This document shows, piece after piece, positions 29,173 to 37,460 of a stretch of DNA of 64,000 nt (its first letter is position 1; each line of letters opens with the position of its first letter). A program made the position numbers and the translations under genes. The stretch spans positions 186,001 to 250,000 of the forward strand of contig OW568897.1 in NCBI GenBank assembly GCA_938743325.2. Reading direction: 5' to 3'. The DNA comes from Pycnococcus provasolii. Taxonomy: Eukaryota; Chlorophyta; Pseudoscourfieldiophyceae; Pseudoscourfieldiales; Pycnococcaceae. Below the pieces are notes generated by a model. That model did not search any database, was not told the origin of the DNA, and worked only from the letters and a program-made list of their open reading frames with translations.

Positions 29173-30165
29173 TTACAGACTGAAAGCAAGCTGCATGGCA
29201 ACACCCGCACAGCTTCCGTTCGCGGGACGGTACTTCACATCAGCGCCGTCGCCTAAGACATGCTCAAGCACGGCGAGCACGAGAACTACCTTTGGCACTG
29301 TCATGTCCACTTGTAGCTCGAATCCTCTTGCGATCAATTCGTCGTCCGACTTTCCTGCACATTGTCGCTCTAGTGCCAACGTGAGCGTTTCTCGTGAGAT
29401 GCGAACATCGGCGTTGTCTACGCCGTCTGCGGCGAGAACGAGACGTGCGACGTTGAATGCGCTCGTGTCGCCGCCGAAGCAGCCGACGCGACCTGGCAAG
29501 GCGCCTGCGAGCCAAACCGGCGGGTCGGGCATGCGCTCTACGAGCAGACGCTTAAGCTTCATGCACTCTTCCATGCTCACGGGATTGACAGAACTATTGC
29601 GTGCAAATTCTGAGCCTCGCACTTCACGTATAAGTGCTGCGGTAGCTGTGCTTGCGCCCCAAGGTCCCTCGAACACGCTGAGTTCACCTTGACACTCTCC
29701 AGAAATCTGGAAGCTTGCACCACCACTATCCCACGCAAGCACGGCGTCTGGGTGAAGTGCGCGGCACGTTGCCCATCCGAGTCGCCCTTCTGCTTGCTGA
29801 TCGATTACGCGCAGACTCACGCCACTTTCTCGGCTCGCGCGCTCAAGTACTTCGTTTGCGTTTTTCGCACGTCTAAACACGGCAGTTGCGACACCATCGA
29901 GCACGTCAATAGGTCCTGTATCTCGCGCCTTGTCCGCGAGTCGGCAGATGGCTTGTGTGAGCGCGTTGGTGATGGACTCGCTTAGGCATTCGGCCGGACT
30001 TTGCGTTTCCAGGTCATGTGCGAGCAGGACGTCTTCGACGAGCGAAAGCAGAGGTTCGGCATCCACAAGCCACCTCTGCGTCGAAGTGTCGTACGTGAGC
30101 TGGTACACTTCCGCCTTCGTGGAGCCGGATCCCACGTCGAACGACGCGACAAGACGCCGCCGCAT
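29173..30165 (-). CDS. Ppx/GppA phosphatase-like protein (ASKHA fold)
   Basis: 330 residues. The ASKHA phosphate-1 loop is VASFDVGSGSTK at ~6-17. It is followed by ATAVFRRAKN, DQQAEGRLGW (counterpart of the GppA SGEEEARL region) and AWDSGGASFQIS (phosphate-2 loop, usually DIGGGSTE). This pattern is typical of exopolyphosphatase / pppGpp phosphatase relatives. The protein is shorter than bacterial GppA and has only the ASKHA domains. The usual Asp-Ile-Gly-Gly-Gly is Asp-Ser-Gly-Gly-Ala here, so activity should be tested. The substrate could be inorganic polyphosphate. No targeting peptide is obvious. Confidence 0.75.
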   Translation of the reverse strand: MRRRLVASFDVGSGSTKAEVYQLTYDTSTQRWLVDAEPLLSLVEDVLLAHDLETQSPAECLSESITNALTQAICRLADKARDTGPIDVLDGVATAVFRRAKNANEVLERASRESGVSLRVIDQQAEGRLGWATCRALHPDAVLAWDSGGASFQISGECQGELSVFEGPWGASTATAALIREVRGSEFARNSSVNPVSMEECMKLKRLLVERMPDPPVWLAGALPGRVGCFGGDTSAFNVARLVLAADGVDNADVRISRETLTLALERQCAGKSDDELIARGFELQVDMTVPKVVLVLAVLEHVLGDGADVKYRPANGSCAGVAMQLAFSL

Positions 30166-30385
30166 CTTCTTCGCTTCTTGGGACTTGTCGGAGACGCCGT
30201 CCCCAAATGGGGGAAGTCCAACCTACCCCAACCCCACTTAAGGCATGCTGTTGGGGGTTGGCACAAGGCACACCTCCGGGTACCTCAGGGCCGGCCGAGA
30301 TTCCGAGGCATTTCCTCCCCTCGGACCGGACTCTCCACTTTCTCCCCCACCTACAGGACTCCCCTCCCCGCACGCCACCGCCGAA
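30166..30385. promoter_or_regulatory. Bidirectional promoter, Ppx-like / beta-propeller genes
   Basis: 220 bp separates the two divergent start codons, so both promoters and 5' UTRs must fit here. No defined motif is recognised; the plus-strand side is C/T-rich. Confidence 0.45.
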
Positions 30386-31531
30386 ATGGCCACCAACACC
30401 CGCCCGGCCATTGCAACATGTACCGCACTTGTGCTTGCCGCTGTCGCTGTCGGAGTTCTTGCTACTCAATCGCCCTCGACGCGCTCTATCTCCCACCACG
30501 CTGATGCACAGAGTGCTCAAACGCAGGCTCGCTCTGAGGCGCTAGCTTCAGGACACTCAGGAGGACTCTCCATCCTTGAGGGATACTCCGCGCTGATTTC
30601 GTTTCACGGCGGTTCATCCTCGGAAGATGTCAACGAAGTGTATGTGTACCACCTCGCTTCCGGAAAGCTACACGACACGCTGATGAAGAAGCACGCCGTC
30701 AAGCAAGGTCACGCGAGGAACCTGCGTGGACTCGAGTACGACCCAGACAGAAACGTTCTTTACGTCGCGCAGGCGTACAAGCATGATGGGTGCATCTACA
30801 CGCTTGACTTAAACAAGAAGGAACCCGAGGCGTATCGGCTCTACGAGCAAGATGGAGAATTGCACACGTACGGCCTTGCGCTCGCAAACAAGCGCAGGTG
30901 GCTGCTCACAAGCAACCAGGACACGGGCGACGTTTCGCTGCACGACTCACGCGATGGCAAGGTGCTCGCATACCCGTACGTCACGCTGTCACACAAAGAC
31001 GCGAGCCCCCGTGGCATCGCGGTGGATGAAGAGAGACGTGTCATGTTCCTCGCCGAGAGGTATGCATACAAGGTGAGCTGCTGGAGCCTCGACTTCGACG
31101 ACGCCACGAAACGTCCCAAGGAAAATTTGTTCGAAATAGATGTCGACCATCCCATCGGTGTCACGTACGACGCTAAGTCGCGGCGGCTTTTCGTGGCGAG
31201 TGACGCGGACGACAAGGAACAGGCAAATGTCAGGCGGTTTCACATCGATCGCGTTGACAAGGCACCCAAAATCGAGGCTGTGTACAAGCCTCATAAGGAC
31301 GACGAACTCGCGCATCCCACGGGCATCGAGTTGGTGTACCTGCGCAGATCTGACGAAGAGGTGTTCGGTGGCGAGGGTGGCGCCGTCGTGCTCGTGCTCG
31401 GTCAGAAGAAGCGCGCATTGTACGCGTTCGACGCTCTTACGACGAAGTACTTGGGAAAGGTCATCGAGGACTTTCCAGACGACCCGGAGGATTTGCTCGT
31501 ATTAAGAAACGACCTGGCGGAGGTGTTGTAA
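30386..31531 (+). CDS. Secreted or membrane-anchored beta-propeller protein
   Basis: 381 residues from the ATG at 30386. The N-terminus has a hydrophobic signal peptide or anchor (ATCTALVLAAVAVGVLATQ). The rest shows repeated beta-blade motifs: LRGLEYDPDRNVLYVAQ, TYGLALANKRRWLLTSNQD, PRGIAVDEERRVMFLAERY and PIGVTYDAKSRRLFVASDAD. These look like NHL/SMP-30/YVTN-type six-bladed propellers with about six blades. Such domains bind ligands or proteins, or act as lactonases; no catalytic set can be assigned. An upstream frame from 30245 lacks homology and is not used. TGTAA lies ~10 bp after the stop. Confidence 0.7.
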   Translation: MATNTRPAIATCTALVLAAVAVGVLATQSPSTRSISHHADAQSAQTQARSEALASGHSGGLSILEGYSALISFHGGSSSEDVNEVYVYHLASGKLHDTLMKKHAVKQGHARNLRGLEYDPDRNVLYVAQAYKHDGCIYTLDLNKKEPEAYRLYEQDGELHTYGLALANKRRWLLTSNQDTGDVSLHDSRDGKVLAYPYVTLSHKDASPRGIAVDEERRVMFLAERYAYKVSCWSLDFDDATKRPKENLFEIDVDHPIGVTYDAKSRRLFVASDADDKEQANVRRFHIDRVDKAPKIEAVYKPHKDDELAHPTGIELVYLRRSDEEVFGGEGGAVVLVLGQKKRALYAFDALTTKYLGKVIEDFPDDPEDLLVLRNDLAEVL

Positions 31532-31651
31532 CCTGTTTGTAATTCCAAAAAAAATCAACAAAACCCCGCGCTGGGGGGCTCTGAAATTCGGTTAAAAAAA
31601 ACTCAAACTTCGAAAAGTTTTTACACGTCAAAAAACTATTTCACGAGCTCA

Positions 31652-32734
31652 ATGGCGTCTTCGCCAGCTTGGCGTCGTCCGTTCGGGAGCCCGACGCTGA
31701 TTCGGTCGCTGAAAGACGACGACGATGATGTCCATGATGATGATGGCGAATCTAACGAGCTCTCGTTTCGTGCGCTGTTGGAAACGACGACGACGTCACC
31801 TCTGACGCCCGTGCTGTGCGCCTCCCCGGTCATGCCAGCATCATCTATGTCGTCTTCAGCAGCGTCCTCGTATTCGGCAGCGTCTCATTCATCCGCCAGC
31901 TCGTCGCAGCTGCTGAAAGACGCCTCTGCAGTGATGGAAAGTGTCACGAAGACGGCGGACTCTGTGTTTCTTCCCGAAGCAGAAGCGCCACGACCTCCAC
32001 GTCATCAATCCATCCAAGCTACGAGCGATAATATTGATGGTGATACTGCTGCCGCCAAAGAAAAAGAAGACATTCAGCGACTCGACACACCTGACCTGCT
32101 CGTCACACTCGACACAAAAATGCAAATATGCCAAGAAATGCTCCTTGAGATGGACACGCTGGCACTCCAAGGAGCTGCGCAACGTTTGCCATTTGACCTC
32201 GAGCTCTCGCCAATCAAGAGTTCGACAAGCAGAGCACGTGCTCCTTCGCGAACTTCGCCGCTCAGGAAGAGTTTCGACGGCGCCACGCTCGCAGTGCGGC
32301 GCAATGATACAGCAAGCAACCAGATGATGCTACTTCGCACAGCAGGACCGAGCTACACCACGCGCCGAGGCAAAGGTCGCGTCGCCACCGTGGACAAGGC
32401 TCTGGTGGCGCGTAACCTCGACGAAGCATTTAGCAAGATGGCGGTCACATGCCCTTCGCCGCCACCACCACTGCGCTTTCTCGCTTTTACGCCATCACGC
32501 CCAAAAACTTCGCCGCGGTGCAAGCGGCGACCGAGCCGTGCGTTTGGTGCGTTGGGAGCGTTGGTCGGCACGGCCGAAGGCATTGTGAGCGAGACTCGTA
32601 AGGGTTTGCGTGCCTTGCACACTAGCGTCGTCGACACACTTGTGAGAAGACCTTTGCGCGCAGTCCTGAATCAGGTGGGCGGTGCCATGGTGGCTGTCGG
32701 GGGACGCATGCTTCTTTCCCCCACGAAACAGTGA
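31652..32734 (+). CDS. Uncharacterised Ser/Thr-rich protein
   Basis: 360 residues, unbroken frame with an ATG in an A-rich context. Acidic patch at ~22-32, Ser/Ala-rich region ~60-90, then a helical segment with TPDLLVTLDTKMQICQEML at ~145-170. A basic Ser/Thr/Pro section with many SP/TP sites (SPIKSST, SPLRKSF) follows, and a C-terminal ~60 residues (LVGTAEGIVSETRKGLRALH) that may be amphipathic. Mostly disordered by eye; no family recognised. The SP/TP sites suggest a proline-directed kinase substrate (inference). Confidence 0.6.
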   Translation: MASSPAWRRPFGSPTLIRSLKDDDDDVHDDDGESNELSFRALLETTTTSPLTPVLCASPVMPASSMSSSAASSYSAASHSSASSSQLLKDASAVMESVTKTADSVFLPEAEAPRPPRHQSIQATSDNIDGDTAAAKEKEDIQRLDTPDLLVTLDTKMQICQEMLLEMDTLALQGAAQRLPFDLELSPIKSSTSRARAPSRTSPLRKSFDGATLAVRRNDTASNQMMLLRTAGPSYTTRRGKGRVATVDKALVARNLDEAFSKMAVTCPSPPPPLRFLAFTPSRPKTSPRCKRRPSRAFGALGALVGTAEGIVSETRKGLRALHTSVVDTLVRRPLRAVLNQVGGAMVAVGGRMLLSPTKQ

Positions 32735-33040
32735 AACGGTCAAAAAAAGTAAACGCAGCGACCAATCAATCACACGCTGGGAACGTGAAAACACGCCGAG
32801 CAGTGCGATGGGCGCCTCGCAAGACCGCAGAGGCGCATCGCGGAGTGCGTCAGGCTGGTTGCTCCGGTCGCCCATGCAAGGCAGTAACCCTTTATTAACG
32901 GACAAACCGCATCCCGAAGCTCCCCCAACAACGCACACCTCGTCGTTCTCCCGTCCTTATTCGAGACGCTTCTTCGCCCGTCACCATGGGCGTGCTTCAC
33001 CGCCTCTCCGTAGCGATCGTGCTCTCGCCTATGCTCTTCG

Positions 33041-33562
33041 TTGCATTTGCTCCCGTCAAGATGTTGCGCGACCTCACGTTCCACTGCAGGCCGTCGTTCG
33101 GTTGTTTGGGAGACGTACGCGGTTGAGGCGAAGAAGCACGGCGTTAAGGTGGCTATGATCGACCGCATGCGCAGGTGCTCCGTGGGCTGGGCACGTGCGT
33201 TCGAGTACAAGAGCTACACTTCCATGCCGTTCCTATTCTTGCTGCGCGAAGGACGGTGGTACGCAAGCAAAACGCTTGTCAGCTCTAAGCTCGTTCGTCT
33301 GACCGCAAACCTTACGACGTCGCCGCTGCACTACTTCGCGAGCGAAGGCTGGTCGGCACCCACGAGCGGGAGCGGCCGCTTGCCGCCACCAGCCACGGAG
33401 GAGGAGGTGACTCGCGCTATTATCTTGCAGACGGTCGTGCGTACCGTCGACTTCCTGCGCATGTATTGGAAGTACGAGTGCGGCGTGCTCGCCTTCCTCG
33501 CCGTGCTCCTCTACATGCCCAAGGCTGGAAAAAAGAAGGCGAAGAAGGCGAAGGAGACGTAA
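33041..33562 (+). CDS. Putative thioredoxin-fold membrane protein, 5' end unresolved
   Basis: The coding frame reads back to at least 33092 but has no good ATG at its start. The readable protein, VWETYAVEAKKHGVKVAMID, then SYTSMPFLFLLREGRWY, has the thioredoxin-fold pattern (V..V.iD ... y.s.Pf..l..eG) without a CxxC. Near the C-terminus is a TM helix (CGVLAFLAVLLYMP), followed by a Lys-rich tail like an ER-retrieval signal. A signal-peptide-like start (MGVLHRLSVAIVLSPMLFVA, ATG at 32986) lies in a different frame just upstream. No GT-AG intron I could find joins the two, so either one base is wrong or the 5' end is elsewhere. Function is inferred only. Confidence 0.45.
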   Translation: MHLLPSRCCATSRSTAGRRSVVWETYAVEAKKHGVKVAMIDRMRRCSVGWARAFEYKSYTSMPFLFLLREGRWYASKTLVSSKLVRLTANLTTSPLHYFASEGWSAPTSGSGRLPPPATEEEVTRAIILQTVVRTVDFLRMYWKYECGVLAFLAVLLYMPKAGKKKAKKAKET

Positions 33563-33649
33563 CGCCTCGAACGCCTTGCTTTGCTCACATTCTTGGGTTG
33601 CAAGATCTGTCACATAAAAGTAATTCGTGGGAAAAAAAAACCAACTCCC

Positions 33650-34204
33650 TTACGGTGAAGCGCGCGGCCACGTCGTCGTGTCGTTGATTCGAAGCTTCTT
33701 GCCACCGTCGATGAGCTGCGCGACGAAACGTTCCCCCGAGCCGTCCTTCTGATCGAAGTCAATGAGCACGGTTCCCTTTTTCTCGTCAATCTGCGTAAGT
33801 TTGACGGACCACGGCTTCGTCTCCCCACCTGCAATGCACGGGCTTCCCGGTTTTCCGTCTCCCGCCGCCGGCACGAACGGCACGGGGTCGTCGCCGTAAA
33901 GCACGCCGTTCTGGATTTCACGTCGACATCCTGGGTGGTTCGTGTCCACCCACTTTCCGTCGAACACCGTCGCTGCGTTTGCAGCGTCGACGTTTCCCCC
34001 CACGAGCACGCTTCCTATGACGACTGCGCCAGAGAGCACGCCAGATATCCTTTGAAAAGGGGCTGATTGGCGCGGCGCGTAGTTTGTTTGCGCCGACGTC
34101 TGCTCGTGCGTTGTTGCGTTTGTTGAAGTTTTATTTCTCCTTGTGGTGTGTCGTAGAGTATGAGTAGTGCGCGTGCCATGTGCGTTGTTGCGTGCTGCGA
34201 GCAT
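33650..34204 (-). CDS. Plastid thylakoid-lumen-type protein
   Basis: 184 residues from the ATG at 34204. The first ~50 residues are Thr/Arg/Asn-rich and lack acidic residues, like a chloroplast transit peptide. They are followed by a hydrophobic lumen-targeting stretch (GVLSGAVVIGSVLVGG) and an AANAA processing site before TVFDGKWVD. The mature part (~110 aa) has VDTNHPGCRREI and several beta-strand-like stretches, matching a small family of plant/algal chloroplast proteins with a Y/F-x-G-x-Y-x-D-x-NHPGC opening. Role unknown. The Sec route is suggested because no twin Arg is seen. Divergent from another plastid-type gene. Confidence 0.65.
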   Translation of the reverse strand: MLAARNNAHGTRTTHTLRHTTRRNKTSTNATTHEQTSAQTNYAPRQSAPFQRISGVLSGAVVIGSVLVGGNVDAANAATVFDGKWVDTNHPGCRREIQNGVLYGDDPVPFVPAAGDGKPGSPCIAGGETKPWSVKLTQIDEKKGTVLIDFDQKDGSGERFVAQLIDGGKKLRINDTTTWPRASP

Positions 34205-34410
34205 CGTGGTTTTGGGTGAAGAAGGCCGGGGAGGGAGGGACAGCTGAGGGGAGGGGGAGGGAGAGGGGGAGTTGGAGTTGGAGCCCGGATTGGTTATTGT
34301 TCCCACCACCCGTTCCCGGGGGCAAATCTCACCCGTTCCAGAACCAGGGGCGTGGGGGACGGGCTCTGCCGGGAGAGCCGGGGTTCCGTGACCGCACCGA
34401 AGGACCCGCC
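34205..34410. promoter_or_regulatory. Bidirectional promoter of two plastid-type genes
   Basis: 206 bp between divergent start codons of two predicted chloroplast proteins. It is G-rich on the plus strand (GGGAGGGGGAGGGAGAGGGG near 34250). Shared regulation, for example by light, is inferred. Confidence 0.45.
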
Positions 34411-35382
34411 ATGGCCGGCGCGAGAATACGCGTCTCGCGGCACCAAACGCCGAGCACAGGCCGTAGGGATACGCGCACTCGCACAGTGCTTGCGTCGTCG
34501 TCGTCGTCGTCGTCTGACACGCAGCAGCAGACGTCGTCGTCGAAAGTCGGCGAGGCGATGCGCGCGATGGTGGACAGCGAGTTCGACGACGAAGAAAGAA
34601 ACACGGCACAAGAGAAACGGCGTGGGGAAAGAAAAAGGAGGACGGAAGATCCAGTGGCGCTTCTGCAAGCAACCACTTCGTATCAGAAGGCTGTCGGGGA
34701 GAACGGAATTGCGCCTGAGGCTGCCGTAGCTTTGGAAGTGTACGGGCTGAAACCGGGCGAGAAAATGACGAAAAAGCAGCGTGAGTACGTCGGTAAGATC
34801 GTAGACAAGCTCGAAGCAACAGGCGCTTCCGTCAAAAACCGACAAGCAACCGCCGAAGAGACGTTTCTCGGTGCGCAAAGCTTATATGAATCGAGCAAGT
34901 ATGAGCAAGCGCTCGAAGCGTTCGAAGCGGCGCTCAGCATGACGTACGCAGACTCTTTGCGAGGCGGAGCAATACAAATCTGGATCGCGCTCACCCTCGA
35001 GCGACTTGGTAGAGAGGAGGAAACGCTCGCGATATACCTCACTCTTGAGGAAAATCACCCAAACTCGTCCGTCAAAAGGCAGGCTGAGAACCTGCGCTAC
35101 ATTCTCATAGCGCCACCGCTCAAGATGAACGACGACGAGAGAGTGGTCATCCCGGACTTGTCGGAGATGAACGAGCGAAACGATCGTCGGAGAGAAAGGA
35201 AGTACAGGAAACGGCCTGCGCCCATGGCGCCGATGAAGAAGCGCGAGAAGACCTTGGAAGAGAGAGTGATGGACGAGAAGTGGCAGCCGATGCTGCCGTA
35301 CGTGATGCGCAACAAAATCGTGCAGGTGTGGATCGCTGTCCTTACGATAGGTCTCACCATCTGGTCGACAACTCAGAAGTAG
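34411..35382 (+). CDS. Plastid TPR-like membrane protein
   Basis: 323 residues from the ATG at 34411. The N-terminus (~45 aa) is Arg/Ser/Thr-rich without acids, consistent with a transit peptide. The middle contains TPR-like helices (AQSLYESSKYEQALEAFEAA; GGAIQIWIALTLERLGREEE; AIYLTLEENHPNSSVKRQAE) followed by LRYILIAPPLKM. This last stretch resembles the RQAAELRYILQAPKL motif of plant chloroplast TPR proteins as I remember them. One TM helix near the C-terminus (VWIAVLTIGLTIWSTT). Function unknown; perhaps a thylakoid assembly or scaffold role. Tail-to-tail with the next gene, 52 bp apart. Confidence 0.6.
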   Translation: MAGARIRVSRHQTPSTGRRDTRTRTVLASSSSSSSDTQQQTSSSKVGEAMRAMVDSEFDDEERNTAQEKRRGERKRRTEDPVALLQATTSYQKAVGENGIAPEAAVALEVYGLKPGEKMTKKQREYVGKIVDKLEATGASVKNRQATAEETFLGAQSLYESSKYEQALEAFEAALSMTYADSLRGGAIQIWIALTLERLGREEETLAIYLTLEENHPNSSVKRQAENLRYILIAPPLKMNDDERVVIPDLSEMNERNDRRRERKYRKRPAPMAPMKKREKTLEERVMDEKWQPMLPYVMRNKIVQVWIAVLTIGLTIWSTTQK

Positions 35383-35434
35383 TACAGACGGTATTACTAT
35401 GTTACAGTGGTGGTGTCACCTTGTGAATTTTTTA

Positions 35435-36214
35435 TTAAGAATCGTCATCGGCGAGCAATAAAGCTCGCGTCTCGCCAAGAAGGGCTTTTAGCGCCTCCGC
35501 GGCGCCACGGAAACCTGCACCGTCGTCGACGTCGGGGAAAGACATCCAGCTGCGTCCACTAGACGACGACGAATAGTGAGCTTCGTCGCGAGCGGCTTGA
35601 TTGTACGCAGCTGCCTGCGCCGCTCTCTCGTTAGCAAGCCTGATATCCCGCAGTCTCTCGCCGTCTAGGTTCCTGAGCGCAGGCAGTGCTCGAAGTGCCG
35701 CGTCGCGGTACTTATCGCCGTGCAATTTGCAAACGGGGTTGGGTTGGCTGCCGTCGACATTCTTCAGGTAGAGGCTCTTAAGCGTGCCTAGGCGAGCAAG
35801 AGAGGGTATGCACAGCGCGTCAACCGTCGCGATGGCGTTCGCCTGCACGAACACGTGCTCGATAGCTGGCCAGGTGCCAGTGCTGAGCGCGTCAAGCGAC
35901 GCGAGTTTATTTTGTGTCAGCACGAGTTTCTTCAAGCCCTTGACTTCAGATAGGTCAACGAGCGTGTCAACGACGTTGTCTGTCAAGTCGAGTTCCTCGA
36001 GGTTCACGCACGCGCCGATGCCTTGCGTCGTTCGTATGGCCATTCGCTGGAGCACAAGTTTTGTCACCGCCTCGAGGTCGAAGTGTCTCGTGGCTGCGTT
36101 GATGAGCTGCGGTGACACGCGTCCTTGCGCATCTGCACGTAACGAGACGACGACGGCGTCCTTGTCCGTATCTTTGTTTTTTGCACGTCTTGATGCTGCA
36201 GTAGTTTTCTTCAT
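35435..36214 (-). CDS. LRRC61: LRRC61-like leucine-rich repeat protein
   Basis: 259 residues. SDS22/U2A'-type repeats: CVNLEELDLTDNVVDTLVDL, VKGLKKLVLTQNKLASLDAL, IEHVFVQANAIATVDALCIP and LGTLKSLYLKN. A capping region with NPVCKLHGDKYRDAALRALP and ALRNLDGERL follows. This matches LRRC61 and axonemal LRR proteins, where the cap motif is NPLC..PSYW...LPGLKVIDGERV. The C-terminal ~50 residues are low complexity. Such proteins act as protein-binding scaffolds; a ciliary role is possible but not shown. TGTAA lies just beyond the stop. Confidence 0.7.
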   Translation of the reverse strand: MKKTTAASRRAKNKDTDKDAVVVSLRADAQGRVSPQLINAATRHFDLEAVTKLVLQRMAIRTTQGIGACVNLEELDLTDNVVDTLVDLSEVKGLKKLVLTQNKLASLDALSTGTWPAIEHVFVQANAIATVDALCIPSLARLGTLKSLYLKNVDGSQPNPVCKLHGDKYRDAALRALPALRNLDGERLRDIRLANERAAQAAAYNQAARDEAHYSSSSSGRSWMSFPDVDDGAGFRGAAEALKALLGETRALLLADDDS

Positions 36215-36462
36215 AAGACGGAAAGTAAGAAGAAGGTGAAGAAGAAGAAGTGTGTGTGTGTGTGTGTCACTGCGCGCGCTTGCTAGGAGGCCATGGCTGT
36301 GTGTTGAGCCTTAAGGCATAGAAGTGAGGGACGGGACCGGGGGACCGGATATCGGGGTTTTCTCCCCTGGAAACCCGACACTGCTTCGCACTGACGCGTT
36401 TTGTTTGCCGATCGACGCCTGCGGATCACGCTGGATGGATATGTTACAGGTGGATGTTCCCT

Positions 36463-37158
36463 TCATAAATGCTCCTCGAACGCGCCTAACGCCTCGACGT
36501 ACACGTCGCGCTTCCACTCAACCACCTTCTCCCGCACGCGCTTCATCGGCATCCACTTCCACGTCTTGAACTCTGCCTTTTGGCCATTCTGCCCACTCAG
36601 GTCCACGGCGTCGTCTGTGCCCTTGAAGCGGAACAAGAACCAACGCTGCGCCTGTCCCTTGTATCTCCGCTTCTTCTTCGATAGCCTCATGCGGTTAGGA
36701 TATTCGTAAACGAGCCACGTGGGATATTCCGTCACCAGTTCGACGTGCTCTTTTTTAATGCCCGTCTCCTCGTAGAGTTCCCGCTGAGCAGCTTCGAGCG
36801 AGTCTTCCCCTCGGTTCATCCCTCCCTGCGGCATTTGCCAGAAGTCTTTCTTCTCGCCAACGCGCTGTGCGCCCCAAACAAGTCCCTCAGAGTTGATTAT
36901 GCAGACACCGACGCAGCGCCGCCACTCCCTTCCCGGTTCGCCGGTGAGAATCGCACTTGAGGGTGACGACGACGCGTGAGGCACGACGCACTGCAAAGGA
37001 GGCTGGTTAAGACCGCGCGAACGACGCGCGGCTACTGCGTGTGCACGTGCACGTGTATGTGCGTGTGTTTGCGTGCACAAGCTGGGACGCGCATCTGCCG
37101 AGCAAGCTTTGGCGCGCACGCTCTTTGCGTGAAGGATCCAAGACGTTGCGGGAGGCAT
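36463..37158 (-). CDS. Nudix hydrolase, RppH/Ap4A hydrolase type, probably plastid
   Basis: 231 residues from the ATG at 37158; the frame is open farther upstream without homology. Residues ~1-75 are basic and Ser/Ala/His-rich, like an organelle transit peptide, as in plant NUDT26/27. The domain begins at WRRCVGVCIINSEGLVWGAQ, then DFWQMPQGGMNRGE, and the full Nudix box GX5EX7REUXEEXGU is present (GGMNRGEDSLEAA, RELYEETGI). The QMPQGG signature assigns it to the RppH/diadenosine-tetraphosphatase group, which hydrolyses Ap4A or RNA 5'-pyrophosphates. A (GT)n microsatellite lies between it and LRRC61 at ~36251-36267. Confidence 0.82.
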   Translation of the reverse strand: MPPATSWILHAKSVRAKACSADARPSLCTQTHAHTRARAHAVAARRSRGLNQPPLQCVVPHASSSPSSAILTGEPGREWRRCVGVCIINSEGLVWGAQRVGEKKDFWQMPQGGMNRGEDSLEAAQRELYEETGIKKEHVELVTEYPTWLVYEYPNRMRLSKKKRRYKGQAQRWFLFRFKGTDDAVDLSGQNGQKAEFKTWKWMPMKRVREKVVEWKRDVYVEALGAFEEHL

Positions 37159-37460
37159 TTGCCTGTGCTCCCCCTCGTACCAACCTATGGTTCCACGCGT
37201 GTCGGGGCCCGTGGTCGGGGTGGGGATCGGGCCGAGGCCGGGGACCCCTGTTCGTGAATCAAACAAGCCCCATTCAAACGTTCAAACCTCAGAAACTTAG
37301 CCTCAAACTTTCCGACTCTACCCGTACCCGGTAGATTGCGATGTGAAGACGTGAAGACGTATGGCGCGCACCTCCCCTCCCGCCTGCGCGAACGCGGGAG
37401 GCTCCGCTTCATTCTCAACTCCAACTCTGCTCACCCTCACTCCTATACAACTGCACAACC
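37159..37460. promoter_or_regulatory. Bidirectional promoter, Nudix / alpha-beta hydrolase
   Basis: 302 bp between divergent start codons. No specific motif is identified. Confidence 0.35.
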
